Positions 45,574 to 57,404 of a stretch of 64,000 bases of DNA are shown here, piece by piece (the first letter of the stretch is position 1; each line of letters opens with the position of its first letter). Under the pieces are notes generated by a model. It was not told the DNA's origin, did no database searches, and saw nothing but the letters and a program-made list of their open reading frames with translations. This DNA comes from Molossus alvarezi. Lineage: Eukaryota > Chordata > Mammalia > Chiroptera > Molossidae. The stretch covers positions 17,360,074 to 17,424,073 of the forward strand of contig CM073893.1 of NCBI GenBank assembly GCA_037176705.1, written 5' to 3'. Position numbers and translations under genes: made by a program.

Positions 45574-46560
45574 TGTTGGAACTAGTTCAACACGAACAGG
45601 AATCCCCAGTTTGGGGTGTGGTGATGGAAGAGACTTTATTTATGTAAACAGCATGCCTGTGGAACAGCATGGCTGTGGATCAGGTCAATAATATTACAGC
45701 TCAGTTATGAAACAGCACAGATAAACAGCTCTGCTCTGGTCAGGCAGAGATGTCTTCAGTGTTTCTGCTCCAGCCAGGGAAACTCAGTATTCTGTCTTCA
45801 GAGAAAAGGGAAGGTGTGCTTCTTGAGCCAGAGGGCAGTTGACTTATAAAGATAGAAGTCCCGCCCTAGCAGGTTTGGCTCAGCAGTTAGAGCATCTGCC
45901 CACAGACCAGAGAGTCCTGGGTTCAGTTTCCACTAAGGTCACATACTTCAGTTGCGGTTCTTCCCCAGCTTGAATTGAGGTTGTGCGGGTGGCAACCAGT
46001 CGATGTGTCTCTCTCACATTGATGCTTCTCTCTCTCTTCCTTCCTCTCTCCCTCCCACTCTACCTGAAGATAAATGCAAAAATGTCCTCAGGTAGAAAAA
46101 AAAAAAAAAAAAAAACAGAAGTCCCCATTCATGGTCCCTTATTGCTTAGTCCTCATGCAAATAAGGACTCCAAATCCTCAGTTTTATTGGTCTAAAATAA
46201 ACTGTCCTAATTGGTCAGAATACAGCTACTCTAATTGGTCTGTGAAGATGTTAATGAGGATGTAGCTGCACAGTTCCAATTGAACAGGGAAAGTCTCAGT
46301 CCTATTGGTTGAAATACAATTCCAGAAACTTTATAAAGATTGGTTCAGAAGGCAGGAACATAGTGTAGGCCAGCAGTTCAGTGCAAAAGGCAGGCAACTT
46401 AGTGTAAGCTTCTACCTGGAGCATGCCTTGTATGAACGGCCCCTGTTCAGTAATGGCTACAAGGCTCTGTTTTATTTGTGTTGTTTTGTTTTTTAATCTG
46501 AGTCCACTTAAACAACAGGAGTCCTTCTTGGTAGGTATTTTCCTTCTTGGGGTCGACACA
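45574..46560 (-). mobile_element. Solo retroviral-type LTR, copy 2, split by a VES
   Basis: Same family and orientation as 38835-39558. Shared landmarks are ATTGG motifs at 46206, 46234 and 46277, octamer ATGCAAAT at 46155-46162, a degenerate TATA at about 45843 and minus-strand AATAAA at 45635-45640. On the minus strand it begins TGTGTCGACCCCAAG and ends near GTTCGTGTTGAACTAG. The VES at 45863-46113 inserted close to the TATA. No internal retroviral sequence adjoins it. Confidence 0.72.
45863..46113 (+). mobile_element. VES SINE, young type, inserted in an LTR
   Basis: Starts GCCCTAGCAGGTTTGGCTCAG and ends 'gtcctcaggtag' with an A tail of about 21. The flanks 'agatagaagtccc' and 'aacagaagtcccc' include a shared 'agaagtccc'. 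Younger than the LTR. Confidence 0.93.
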
Positions 46561-47103
46561 GCTAACGCATAAGAATAGTTAGCCCAAAAGCAAAAACTTC
46601 TAGTAAAGGGAATTCCAGGTGATAGAAATATATACCACCTCCAAAAGTTGTTGAAGTATATAGAAGTAGATAAAATAGAATTCAATAAAATAAGTTTTTT
46701 TAATAGTCTGTGCCCTGTAAAAGACAAAAATATGGCAATTTTTTTTTCTTTAAAAATACAATAATGCAATAGATGCCTTTTCCCTGAAAACTGTACCCAC
46801 TTTCCCTACCTGCTCCACTCCCCAACCCTGGCCAATCTCCTCCACCCTTGGGGGTAAGAGGGTACACAAACCACTTTGTTTATTCTGTTCATAGACATGC
46901 AGGTTCTTGAATCAAAGATGCTCAGAAGGCTGGGTTTGCAAAGAAAGAAAAGAACAAAGCTGATGGAGTAAAAACCAGTAACTAAAGGTACAGATAAGTC
47001 TTTCTAATCTTTGGTCTTCTTCCTGGTCCTCCCTAAGATCTGGAGGAATTCTTCCAGAGAGTCCTATGAGACAACTCCACTGTGGCTCTTTAATAAATGT
47101 TCT

Positions 47104-47310
47104 GGCCCGGCTAGTGTGGCACAGTTGGTTGAGCATCGTTTCATGCACCAGGAGGTCACTGTTTTGATTCCCATTCAGGGCACATGCCCCAGTTGTAGGC
47201 TCAATCCCCAGCGCACAGGAGGCACCAACCAATGTTTCTCTCTTATTGATGTTTCTACCTCTCTCTCCCTTTCCTTTCCTCTGAAATCAATAAAAACATA
47301 TTTAAAAAAT
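47104..47310 (+). mobile_element. VES SINE, older type
   Basis: Starts GGCCCGGCTAGTGTGGCACAG, then GTTGAGCATCGTTTCATGCA. It ends 'ctgaaatcaataaaaacat' and an A-rich tail. The B box is degenerate (TTTTGATTCCC). Target duplication not clear. Confidence 0.88.
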
Positions 47311-48009
47311 AAACTTTGTTTTATTAGTTTAATATTAAAATGCAACCAATGAATATACTTTCATGAGAAACTTAGAAAATACATTCCAAAAGTGAAAATT
47401 TCTGTTGGTTTGGCTTGATTCAAGCATAGAACTTGTGGAATCTAAGGGAAAAGATGAATTCAAAACAATCTTCCATAAATATCACTTTTCACAGCCAAGC
47501 TTTGATGAAGGTGATGAAGAGTAGACAACCAGAGATATTATACTGATGCGGGGCCTGGTATGCTGGTGCTCTGTGTTGATCCATATGCTCCAAAAATCTC
47601 ACAAGCAGATGAGGTATTGCTTTCTTTTGAAAACTGAGTAGACTCTGCTCTGGACTCATTCAGATGAGCTCAGTCAGACCCATAAGGTTAATCAATGTCA
47701 GTAACCTAGGAAAGGTCAGAACTCACCAGGAATAATGGGCTTTAAACTGTTTTGATAGCAATAGGTTCCTTGAGCTTTAATAAATGCAGTCCTCTTGATC
47801 AAAAGTATGGAGGTCCATTATGTCAAAATTTAAATGGGACCAATTGTTCAAGAACTACAGAATTGGGAGAAGCAAAACTTCCAGATGTCAGGTGGCCATT
47901 CAGAGTTTCCAAAGACAATTCTCATATTGATTCATTGTTATTTTTACTATAAAAAGAATGCATACTTACTGCAAAAAAAATTTTAATGGAAAAATGTTTC
48001 TAATAGGTG

Positions 48010-48440
48010 TTTAATCACTTGATCTCTTAGAATAATCATTATCAATATTTGGCTATATTGCTTTCTAGATAGATAGATAGATAGATCTTTTTAAGCTTAT
48101 GAAAAAAATTTTCCTATAAAAATTTTCATTTATACATACTATTTCATAACCTTAACAAAATATTATAAGTATGTGTCAATGTCAATAGCTTCTACATCAT
48201 CATTTTAATAACTACACATAACATTCCAGTAAATGGACATACCATCAAAATGTATTTAATTGGTCCCCTGCTATTGGGTGTCTAAATGATTTCTGTTATT
48301 TAGTTATTATAAAAAACACTGAATTGAACATTCTTTTACATAAATCCATATTTACTTGTCCAATCATATCTGGGGATAAATTCCCAGTACAATTCTTCAC
48401 TCAAAAAAGCTAAAAACGCTCTTTAAAGTGTGCTGTGTTA
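48010..48440 (-). mobile_element. Ancient antisense L1-like fragment
   Basis: Words such as 'cataacattccagtaaatgg', 'tgctattgggtgtctaaatg', 'tattataaaaaacactgaat' and 'ggggataaattcccag' follow the order of the antisense L1 ORF2 end/3' region. Includes a short GATA repeat at 48068-48086. Confidence 0.6.
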
Positions 48441-49306
48441 CACTCACTAGAAGGATTTTCTTGTGGAAAGTTTATAATAAGATTAAATTAGGTGAATTTG
48501 CAAATGGTTCTTCCATGTTCTTTCTTGCAGCACGATGCCTTACATTGACCAACATTTTCTAGGGCTTGTGGGTTTTGTCTGGCTTCTTTTGGTGTCTTGT
48601 GGGAACCAACCACCCTTTTCAAATCAGAAGTCTATGCACAGGCTCATATTACTCCAACAAGATGCCTCTTCCTGAGGGAAGTCCAGATGCTCCGACAACT
48701 GGAAAGTACTGTGCTAACTGAAAAGCCCTTCCTTTCACCACAGTCGGTTTAATGACCTAATTTCAAATGTACAATTTTGTGTGCAGATGGGCTTAGGAAT
48801 GACAGAATCAAACATATGACAAAGAAATTCCTATTTTTGGAACACTAGGGGTGGTGTCAGATTCATTCAATACCATCTATACTTGCCTGTACAATGAAGA
48901 TGCTAGTAAAGACAAAGATAAGATAAATCCCAAAATGTATCTTATCATCAGACATTTAGCAATATTAACTTATATTTGTCAATTAATTCATTGGGAAAAT
49001 AATTTTCTGCTTCAAATTATACAACTACACCAAGAGAAATGACCCATGGAGAAATAATTCTTATAATCTTCATCAGATAAGGCCTTGGCATCAGAGAATT
49101 CTAGCAATTGCATACTCAAAATACAGGAAGATGAAAAGATTATCAAATGGTGGCTAGACATGCAAACAGACACCTTGGAGGGAAGGATGGAAACATATGA
49201 CATGCTGATATCACCTCCAACAAAGCAACAGAATCTGGAAAAAAAAACTGGTCTTTGCTTTTGAGCAAGATGCACAAAAGACTACTTTCAAAAAATTACT
49301 CCTTAG

Positions 49307-50505
49307 GGGAGAAAATAGATGGTGGTGGGCAGGACCAGAGTGAGGGTGAGTGTGTGAGAGTGTGAGCAAGTGTGAGGGAGAGTGTGAGTGGACGTGAGTA
49401 CAGACAAGCAACCACAAGCAGTGAAGAAACATAGGGCAGAGAGGTCTGGGAAGCAGTTGGCTACTGTAGTAAGGGGCTTGTGAGGGTGCTTCTCCCTGCA
49501 CCGCTGGAAGGGACGATCCACTGGTCGCAGGGAGTAGCTAGGGCCAAGCAACCTGGGTCCACCAGTGCACCTTGCACCATCAGCCCAGTGGACCCCACTG
49601 TGTCAAGGCAGACCAGCACACAGTAATGGTGCTGTCAAGGTACCTGCTCCAGGAAGCAGCAACCAGCCAGGAGCTGAGCACCATCCCCTACAGCAGCAGC
49701 AATAGCATAAGCTGGGGAGCAGAGCAACACCCTCAACAGCAGCAGCCTGATTGGAGGCAAGCACCATCCCCAGCAGTAGTAGTGCCAGCTTGGGAGCCCA
49801 GCACCTACCCTGAGAGCAGCAGTGACTGGCTCAGAAGTAGAGCCCCACCTCCAACAGCAGCTAAGGCTCTGAGGCCAAGACACACCCCCTGCTGCAGAGG
49901 CTTGGATTGGACATCCATCCCCAGGCAGCAGTAGCAGTGCAGATCAGCAACTGAGACCCATCCTCAGCAACATCAGCAGATACTGATCAGGAGTGATGCC
50001 CCAGATCAAGCAGTAGCAAGGCTCAGGCAGTCAAGACCCGCCCCTGACACTGCAGCAGTGGACTTAGAGTGGAGCCTCTCCCCCAGCAGCAGCACAGTCC
50101 TGGGAGATGAGCATCCTCAGTCCCAATTAGTGCCAGAAGATTGGGAGCTGAGAGTACCCCCTGGCAACAGCAGAACCAGTAGCAGGACAAACTGGGAGCT
50201 GATATTCACCCCCAGCAGAGTCAGCAACAACTGATCAGAAGCTGAGCTCCACAGGGCAGCAGAATACCCCAGCAGCTGGACCAACGCACCCCAGCAGCAC
50301 ACCAGCTAGACCCACATACCTCAGCAGCACCTACCACAACAGACCAATACCAGCAGCCAGTAGTCAATCCTCCAGGATCCACCGAAGGCAAGAGGCACCA
50401 TGCACCAGAACAGTCTGGGAGTCATAGCAGCCTTATTTGATACACACTGACCTGCCTACACATCCCAACACCCCTCACCAGGCCTGGAACTACCAGACTG
50501 CTAAA
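49307..50505 (+). promoter_or_regulatory. L1 type B 5'UTR
   Basis: Begins near 'aaaatagatggtggtgggca' with the GTGAGTGTGTGAGAG block seen in the other L1 5' ends. CAG-rich sequence follows, including short repeats of 'cagcag...cacacc' at 50260-50330. Antisense frames of 82-96 codons cover the first 250 bases. Confidence 0.7.
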
Positions 50506-51420
50506 ATGGTGGAACAAAGAAACAACATTCAAATGAAACAAAAGGAGGAATCACTAGAAAAGTAACTACATGAAATGGAAGCAAGAAATTTGTCAGATAA
50601 AGAATTCAAAGCAATGATTTTTAGGGTGTTCAAACAATTTAATGGAAACTACAGGCAACTTAATGAGAATTATAATGAGCTCAGTGGGAACTACATCAGC
50701 ATAAAAAGAAGAGATAGAAGCTAGGAATAAAAATCAAGTGGAAATAAATAATGACATAGCTGATATAAAAAATACCTAAGAAGGTCTCAATAGTAGATTA
50801 GAAAAAGCTGAACACTGAATCAGTGACTTAGAAGACAAGGTAGAAAACAAACAATGAAATAGAGCAGCAAATGAGGGAAAAATTTAAAAAGCAGGATGAG
50901 ACTTTAAGGGAACTTTGGGACAATATGAAATGTAATAACATTCACATCATAGGGGTACCAGAAAGAGAAGAACTGAGAAAGGAATAGACAACCTGTTTGA
51001 AGAAATAATGACAGAAAATTTCCCTAATTTGGTGAAGGGAAAAAAATCACACAAGTCCAGGAAACACAGAGAGTCCCAACCAAGATAAATCCAGAAAGGC
51101 GCACAGCTAGACACATCATCATTAAAATGGCAAGCATTAAAGACAAAGAAAGAATCTTAAAGAAAGCAAGAAAGAGACAGAAAGTTACCTACAAGGTAAC
51201 TCCCATTAGACTGTAAGCTGATTTCCCAATAGAAACACTGTAGGCCAGAGGGGTATGGCATGAAGTATACAAAGTAATGAAAGGCAAGGGTCTGAATCCA
51301 AGACTCCTCTATCCAGCAAGGCTATTATTCAAAATTGAAAGTGAAATAAAGAGCTTCACAGACGAAAAAAAAAAAAAGCTAAAGAAATTTACTACCACCA
51401 AACCAGTACTGCAAGAAATG
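50506..51420 (+). pseudogene. L1 ORF1 relic, type B
   Basis: ATGGTGGAACAAAGAAAC is followed by a TAA at about codon 20 ('ctagaaaagtaactac'). Coiled-coil text continues ('tttaatggaaactacaggca', 'ttaatgagaattataatgag'), as does the RRM ('gggtaccagaaagagaagaa'). The C-terminus ends in an A-run at 51365. Several indels. Confidence 0.88.
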
Positions 51421-51433
51421 TTAAAGGGACTAT

Positions 51434-51500
51434 GAGGAGGAGGAGGAGGAGGAGAAAAAGAAGGAGAAGGAGAAGGTGGAGGAGAAAAGAAGAAATAGAG
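51434..51500. repeat. GGA/GAA purine tract in the L1 spacer
   Basis: An imperfect trinucleotide purine run at the same place as in two other type B copies. Confidence 0.9.
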
Positions 51501-51530
51501 AGAGAAAAAGGAACACAGGCATAAAATAAA

Positions 51531-53761
51531 AATGGCAACTAATAACTAATAAGTATCTATCAATAATAACTATACATGTAAATGGCTAAAAGCTCCAATG
51601 AAAAGACATAAGGTAGCTGATTGAATAAGAAAATATGACTCATATATATGTTTTCTACAAGAGACCCACCTCACAACAAAAGACTCATACAGGAAGAAGG
51701 TGAAGGGATGAAAAAAATTTTTTCAGGCAAATGGAAATAAAACAAACAAACAAACAAAACAAAAAACATAGCAATACTCATATCTGCTAAGATAGACTTC
51801 AAAACGAGGGTCATAATAAGAAACAAAAAAATACTACACAATATTAAAGGGATCAATCCAACAAGAGGATATAACCCTGATAAGCATACATACACCAAAT
51901 ATAGGAGCATTGGGAGTTAAAAAAACTGGAAGACTTCAAAGCAGAGATCAATAGCAACACAATCATAGTGGGGGACATTAAAACCCTACTGACAGCACTG
52001 GATAGATCTTCTAGACAAAAAAAATTACAGAGTCCTTAAATGACCAACTAGATCAGTTGAACTTAATTGAGAGTTACAGAACATTTCACCCCAAAGCTGC
52101 AGAATATACATTCTTCTCAAGTATACATGGACATTCTCAAAGACAGGCCACATGTTAGAATACAAAGTAAGTCTCTACAAATTCAAGAAGATTGAAATCA
52201 TAGCAAGCATCTTCTCAGATCACAATAGCATGAAACTTGAAATAAATTACAATTTAAAAAAAAGAAAAAACACTCCAACATATAGAGGCAAAATAGCATG
52301 TTATTAAACAACAAATGGGTTACCAATGAGATCAGGGAAGAAATAAAAAATGTCCTGAAAATAATGAAAATAAACACACAACAATACAACCACATGGAAT
52401 TTATCCCAGGGATGCAAGGCTGGTACAATATTCATAAATCAATAAATGTGATATATCACATAAACAAAATGAAAGATAAAAAGAATACGATCATATCAAT
52501 AGATGCTAAAAAAGAATTAGACAAAATCCAGCACCCATTTCTGATAAAAATGCTCAGCAAGCTGGGAATAGAGGAATCATATTCTGACATAATAAAGGCC
52601 ATTTATGACAAACCTACAGGCAACATCATACTCAAGGGGCAAAAACTAAAAGCATTTCCCTTAACAATAGGAACGTGACACGGATGCCCACTTTCGCAAC
52701 TCTTATGTAACACAGTACTGGAACACAGTACTTAGCCACGCAATTATACATGAAAAAAGAATATAAAGGACCCAAATTGGAAAGGAGGAAATGAAACTGT
52801 CATTATTTGCAGATGATATAATATTGTACATTTAAAAAAAACATAAATAATCCATCAAAAAACTACTAGATTTAATAAATGAATTTGGCAAAGTAGCAGG
52901 ATACAAAATCAACATCAAGAAGTTGACAGCATGTTTATACACAATAATGAACACACAAAAAGAAAAATTAAAGAAACAATCCCATTTACTATTGTGGCAG
53001 AAAAATTAAGATTCCTAGGAATAAACTTAACCAAAGAAGTAAAGGACCTGTTCAAAGAAAACTACAAGACATTCAAAAAAGAAATAGAGAAAGATATAAA
53101 AAAGTGGAAGCATATACTTTGTTCATGGATTGGAAGAATTAACATCATTAAAAGGTCCATACTACCCAAAGCAATCTATAGATTCAATTCAATCCCCATT
53201 AAAATACCAATGACATATTTCACAGAACTAGAACAAACACTTCAAAAGTTTATATGGAACTAAAAAAACACCCCGAATAGCCACAGCAATCTTTAAAAAA
53301 AAAAAAAAAAAAAAAAAAAGAACAAAGTAGGAGAGATCACAATACCGGATATCAGGTTATACTACAAAGCTATTGTAATCAAAACAGCCTGGTACTGGTA
53401 CAAGAACAGTCATGTAGATCAATGGAACAGAACAGAGAACTCAGAAATTGACCCAATACAATATGCTCAATTAGTATTTGAAAAGGTGACAAGAGCATAC
53501 AATGGAGTAAAAACAGCCTCTTAAATAAATGGTATGGGGAAAACTGGACAGCTACATGCAAAAAAAAAAAAAAATGAAACTGGGCCACCAACTTACACCA
53601 CGCACAAGAATAAAATCAAAAGACTTAAATGTAACTCATGAATCCATAAAATTCCTAGAAGAAAATGTAGGCAACAAAATTTCAGACATCACACACAGAA
53701 GAATTTTCACTGATACAATGCCTAAAGCAAGAGAAACAAAGGAAAATATTAATACATGGGA
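51531..53761 (+). pseudogene. L1 ORF2 relic with 1.1 kb deletion
   Basis: Endonuclease text at 51531-52250. The linker is cut after 'aaataaacacacaacaatac' and joined to 'ccacatggaatttatcccag' of the reverse transcriptase. 52298-52678 reads [18 protein letters not shown]. The FADD box near 52815 reads LFADDIILY and is intact. 52931-53263 gives [18 protein letters not shown]. An A-run of about 27 is at 53292-53318. Confidence 0.9.
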
Positions 53762-54470
53762 GCCCAGAGAAGGTTCAGTTATCCTTTAGCTTTTTGCCTG
53801 GAGGCTATTAGTCTCAGTTACTTGATGAGCCTTGGGTTATAGCCTGCAACTGAAGGAAAATCTCCCTCAGGTGTTCAGGGTAAGAGGATTTCCAGAGGGT
53901 GGGGCAGATGCTGGTTGTTAATGAGCCTCAATTTGCATTTTCCTGGCCTGGAAGGGTGGTGTTAAATTCCTGAGGGAAGGACTGTTGCTTCTCCCTGGTG
54001 CTCTGGGAAGGAGACACTTTGAGTAAGATGGCTACTGTCCTGTGAGGGAGAGATTCAGCAAAAAACTCCCATTGCCCTCTCACCTCTACAAGCTCCTAAT
54101 TCTCCACACTGTTACAGTCCAGTCTGCCTTCCCTCTGCCAGAGCCCAAGGTGGGTGGCTGTAGCTAATTTAGTGCTCTATCCTGGCCCTCTGCACAGCGG
54201 AGCTGGCTTGGGATTTTAACCCTGAGGAAGGTGCTCACATCTACAACAGCTGCTGTCTGTGGGCTCCCAGCCTGCCCTCTCATGCCTCCACAGTTCCTAC
54301 CAGGCTCAATTTAATGTCCTTTTTCTGTCCCTGGTTATATGGATCCTCTCCAGCTGCTTTTCTGTTGCTTTTTGCCAATGACTCATCTTTATTTTAGATG
54401 TAATTCCAGTTTGGTCCTGGGAGATGGTCTGTGTAACGTCCATTCACTCCACTACCATTTTGGAATATCC
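53762..54470 (-). mobile_element. Inverted L1 type A 5'UTR fragment
   Basis: The complement matches 18052-18693 of the type A L1 5'UTR, for example minus-strand AGTGGAGTGAATGGACGTTA against GGTGGAGTGAATGGACGCTA. It begins exactly where the sense L1 ORF2 stops. Neither an A tail nor host DNA intervenes. Confidence 0.85.
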
Positions 54471-55232
54471 CCTCTTGGGCATTTCTTGATGGCTCTGGGA
54501 AACTTCTCTTACTCTTCTAATATCCCCTTTTTTTTCAAAGTTTCCAATTTTTGGTCAGGGATCTAAGAAGTCAATAACCAAGCCCCCAAATACCTTCCTT
54601 AATAACATGCATCCTTCTATCCTGTGTTAAAATGCACATGTCCCTGGGCAATTTACAGCTCAAGACAGTTGGCCTCTCTGAGAGGTGAGAGGAAGAAGAG
54701 CATCCATACTGTAGGTTGGAGGGTGGGGATATACCACAGAAAAGAGGCTGACAAAAAATAGCCTATCTAAAAGAACTCAGCCCTGGCCGGTTTGGCTCAG
54801 CGGTTAGAGCGTTGGCCTGCGGTCCAGAGAGACCCGGGTTCGGTTCCCGCTAAGGGCACGTACCTCGGTTGCAGTTTGTCCCCGGCCCTGGTTGGTCGTG
54901 CAGGTGGCAGCCACTCGATGTGTCCCTTCACGTCGATGTTTCTCTCTCTCTCTCCCTTCCTCTCTCTCCCTCCCACTCTATCTGTACAAAAAATGGAAAA
55001 ATAGCCTCGGGTGAGGATAAAAAAAATAAAATAAAAATAAATAAATAAAAGAACTCAAAGATCATACTTAGCCTATTCTACCACTTTGCCGAGCACAGAA
55101 ATTAAAACCTCAGTAAGAGCTTTGTCTCTCAAGTGCTTCTAAATGTCATGGTAATAGCAGCTCTATTGAGCATTTCCAATGTCTCAGCCACTACCCTCAG
55201 CATTTTTTAGGTATTAACTAATTTCACCTTTT
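54471..55232. other. Unassigned DNA with a VES and a MIR-like piece
   Basis: 54471-54767 shows nothing recognised. 55150-55232 has MIR-like text ('attgagcatttccaatgtct', 'aggtattaactaatttcacc'). Confidence 0.5.
54780..55045 (+). mobile_element. VES SINE, young type, well preserved
   Basis: Starts GCCCTGGCCGGTTTGGCTCAG, with A box TGGCTCAGCGG and B box GGTTCGGTTCC. It ends GGTGAGGATAAAA with an A/T-rich tail. Exact 12-base target duplication 'taaaagaactca' at 54768-54779 and 55046-55057. Confidence 0.96.
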
Positions 55233-57178
55233 TCTTTCCTTTTTATTGAATTTATGGGGTGACACTGGTTAACAAAGTTATACAGGTTTCAGAGGCACAA
55301 TTTCACAACACACAACCTGTACACTATTCACCATCCTAAGTCAAATCTCTTTCCATCATAATTCATTTCCCTATACCCTCCTCCACCTCTCCAAAACCCC
55401 TCTCCACTAGCAGTCACAATATCGTTGTCCCTGTCCATTAGTTTTTTATCTTTTTTGCTCAATCCCTATATCCCTACACCAAACCCCCCAACCTCCTTCA
55501 CCTCCAATAGCTTTCAGCCTGCTCTTTGTGAGTCTGTCTCTGTTTTGCTTATTAGTTCATTTTGTTCATTAGATTCTACTCATATGGTAATTGTCTTTCT
55601 CTGACTGGCTTATTTCACTTAGCATAATGCTCTCCAGGTCCATCAATACTGTTGCAAAGGGAGAGAGTTCTGTCTTTTTTATGGCCGAGTAGTATTCCAT
55701 TGTGTAAACGTACCACAGCTTTTTTATCCACTCATCTACTAATAGACAATTGGGCTGCTTCCAAATCTTGGCTATTGTAGATAATGTTGCAATGAACATA
55801 GAGGTACATATTCTTTAGAATTAGTATTTTGGGTTAATTCAGATAAATTCCTAACAGTGGAATCACTGGTTAATAAGACAGTTTCATTTTTTAAATTTTT
55901 TGAAGGTCCTCTATACTTCCACAGTGGCTACACTGCTACCAAGAATACATGAGGGTTCTCTTTTCTCCACATCCTCACCAACACTTGTTTGTTGAATTAT
56001 TGATAACAACCTTTCTGATAGATGTGAGGTGATATCTCCTTGTGTTTTTAATTTTCACTTCTCTGATGATTAGTGATGTTGAACATCTTTTTATATATCT
56101 AGTAACCACCTATATGTCCTCCTTGGAGAAATGTGTGTTCAAGTCCTCTGCCCAGTCAATTAACCAGATTGTATGATTATTTTGGTGTTGAGTTTTATAA
56201 ATTCTTTATAAATTTTGGATATTAACCCCTTATCAGATGTACCATTGGTGAATATGTTCTTTCATTCAGTGAGTTGACTTTTCATTTTGTTGATAGTTTT
56301 CTTTGCTGTGCAAAAACTTTTTAGTTAGATGTAGTCCCATCTATTTATTTTTTCCTTTGTTTCTCTTGTCTGAGGAGATATCTCAGAGAAAAAAAAATAA
56401 TGCTATAAGAAATGTCCAAGATTTTACTGCATGTTTTCATTTAGGATTTTCACGGTTTCAAGTCTAACATTTTAATCCATTCTGAGGCTATTCTTGTGTA
56501 TGGTGTAATAAGGTGGTCTAGCTTTATCTATCTTTTTTTTTTTTTTTTTTTTTTGCATGTATCAGTCTATTCAATAAATGGAATGGAAAATTGGACGATT
56601 TTTACCCCATTATATGTTTTGCCTTTTTTGTCAAATATTAAATGACTGTAAAAAGGTGGGTTTATTTCTGGGCTCTCTATTCTGTTCCATTGATCAATAT
56701 GTCTGTTTTTATGCCAGTACCATGATGTTTTGATTACTATGACCTTGTAGTATAGTTTCATATCAGGTAGCATGATTCCTCCAAATTAGTTCTTCTTTCC
56801 CAAGATTGCTGTGGCTATTCAGGGTATTTTGTGATTCCATATAAATTTTTGAAATAATTGTTCTACTTCTCTGAAATATGCCATTGATATCTTAATAAAA
56901 ATTGTGTTGAATCTTTAAATTGCTTTGAGTAATATGGACACTTTAATGATGTTAATTCTTCCTATCCATGAACACCGTATATGCTTCTACTAATTTTTAT
57001 CTTTTTCAGTTTCTTTCTTTGGTGTCTTATAATTTCCAGAGTACAGGTCTTTCACATCCTTGGCTAAACTTATTCCTAGGTGTTGTTGTTGGGGGGGGGG
57101 GTATTTTGTTTTCTGAAGCAATTGTAAATGGGATTGATTCCCTTTTCGATAGTTCATTGTAGGTGTATAAAAATGCAA
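55233..57178 (-). mobile_element. Antisense L1, 3'UTR through ORF2 C-terminal half
   Basis: Starts with the antisense 3'UTR ('gaatttatggggtgacactg') and continues into ORF2. 55569-55799 minus reads MFIATLSTIAKIWKQPNC and [20 protein letters not shown]. 56567-56773 minus reads [22 protein letters not shown]-run lies at 56531-56553 and a G-run at about 57089-57098. No intact ORF. Confidence 0.88.
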
Positions 57179-57182
57179 CTGA

Positions 57183-57370
57183 GCCCTGGCCAGTGTGGCT
57201 CAGTTGGTTAAAACATCATCCCATGCACCAAAGGTCATGGGTTTGATTCACGCTTAGGGCACATACCTAGGTTGTGGGTTTGATCCCCAGAGAGGGAACA
57301 TAAGGGACACACATTAATGTTTCTCTCATTCTCTCTCCCTTCCTCCCTGTCTAAAATTTTTTAATTAAAT
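57183..57370 (+). mobile_element. VES SINE, older type
   Basis: Starts GCCCTGGCCAGTGTGGCTCAG, then GTTGGTTAAAACATCATCCC and 'gcaccaaaggtcatgggttt'. It ends in CT-rich sequence and 'aattttttaattaaat'. Possible target duplication 'caactga'/'cactga', short and uncertain. Confidence 0.88.
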
Positions 57371-57404
57371 TTAAAACACTGAGTATTTCCCAATAAAAAC
57401 ATGG

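Larger units (their letters stand above)
46561..49306. other. Mostly unassigned DNA between the LTR and the next L1
   Basis: Contains a VES (47104-47310), a GATA repeat (48068-48086) and an ancient antisense L1 piece (48010-48440). The remainder is unassigned. Open frames up to 155 codons show no family motif. Confidence 0.55.
49307..53761 (+). mobile_element. L1 type B with 5'UTR, internal deletion and lost 3' end
   Basis: 5'UTR 49307-50505, ORF1 50506-51420, purine-rich spacer 51434-51500, ORF2 51531-53761. About 1.1 kb between the endonuclease linker and the reverse transcriptase fingers is missing at about 52390. ORF2 stops abruptly at 53761 and an inverted L1 5'UTR piece begins. No 3'UTR or A tail. 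Confidence 0.88.

Noticed and set aside
38835..46560. A single provirus flanked by two LTRs
   Set aside because: No primer-binding site or gag/pol/env text in between; the interval holds L2-like and unique DNA.
46302..46769. 155-codon minus-strand frame at the end of LTR copy 2
   Set aside because: Runs from unassigned DNA into the LTR; no retroviral or host motif seen.
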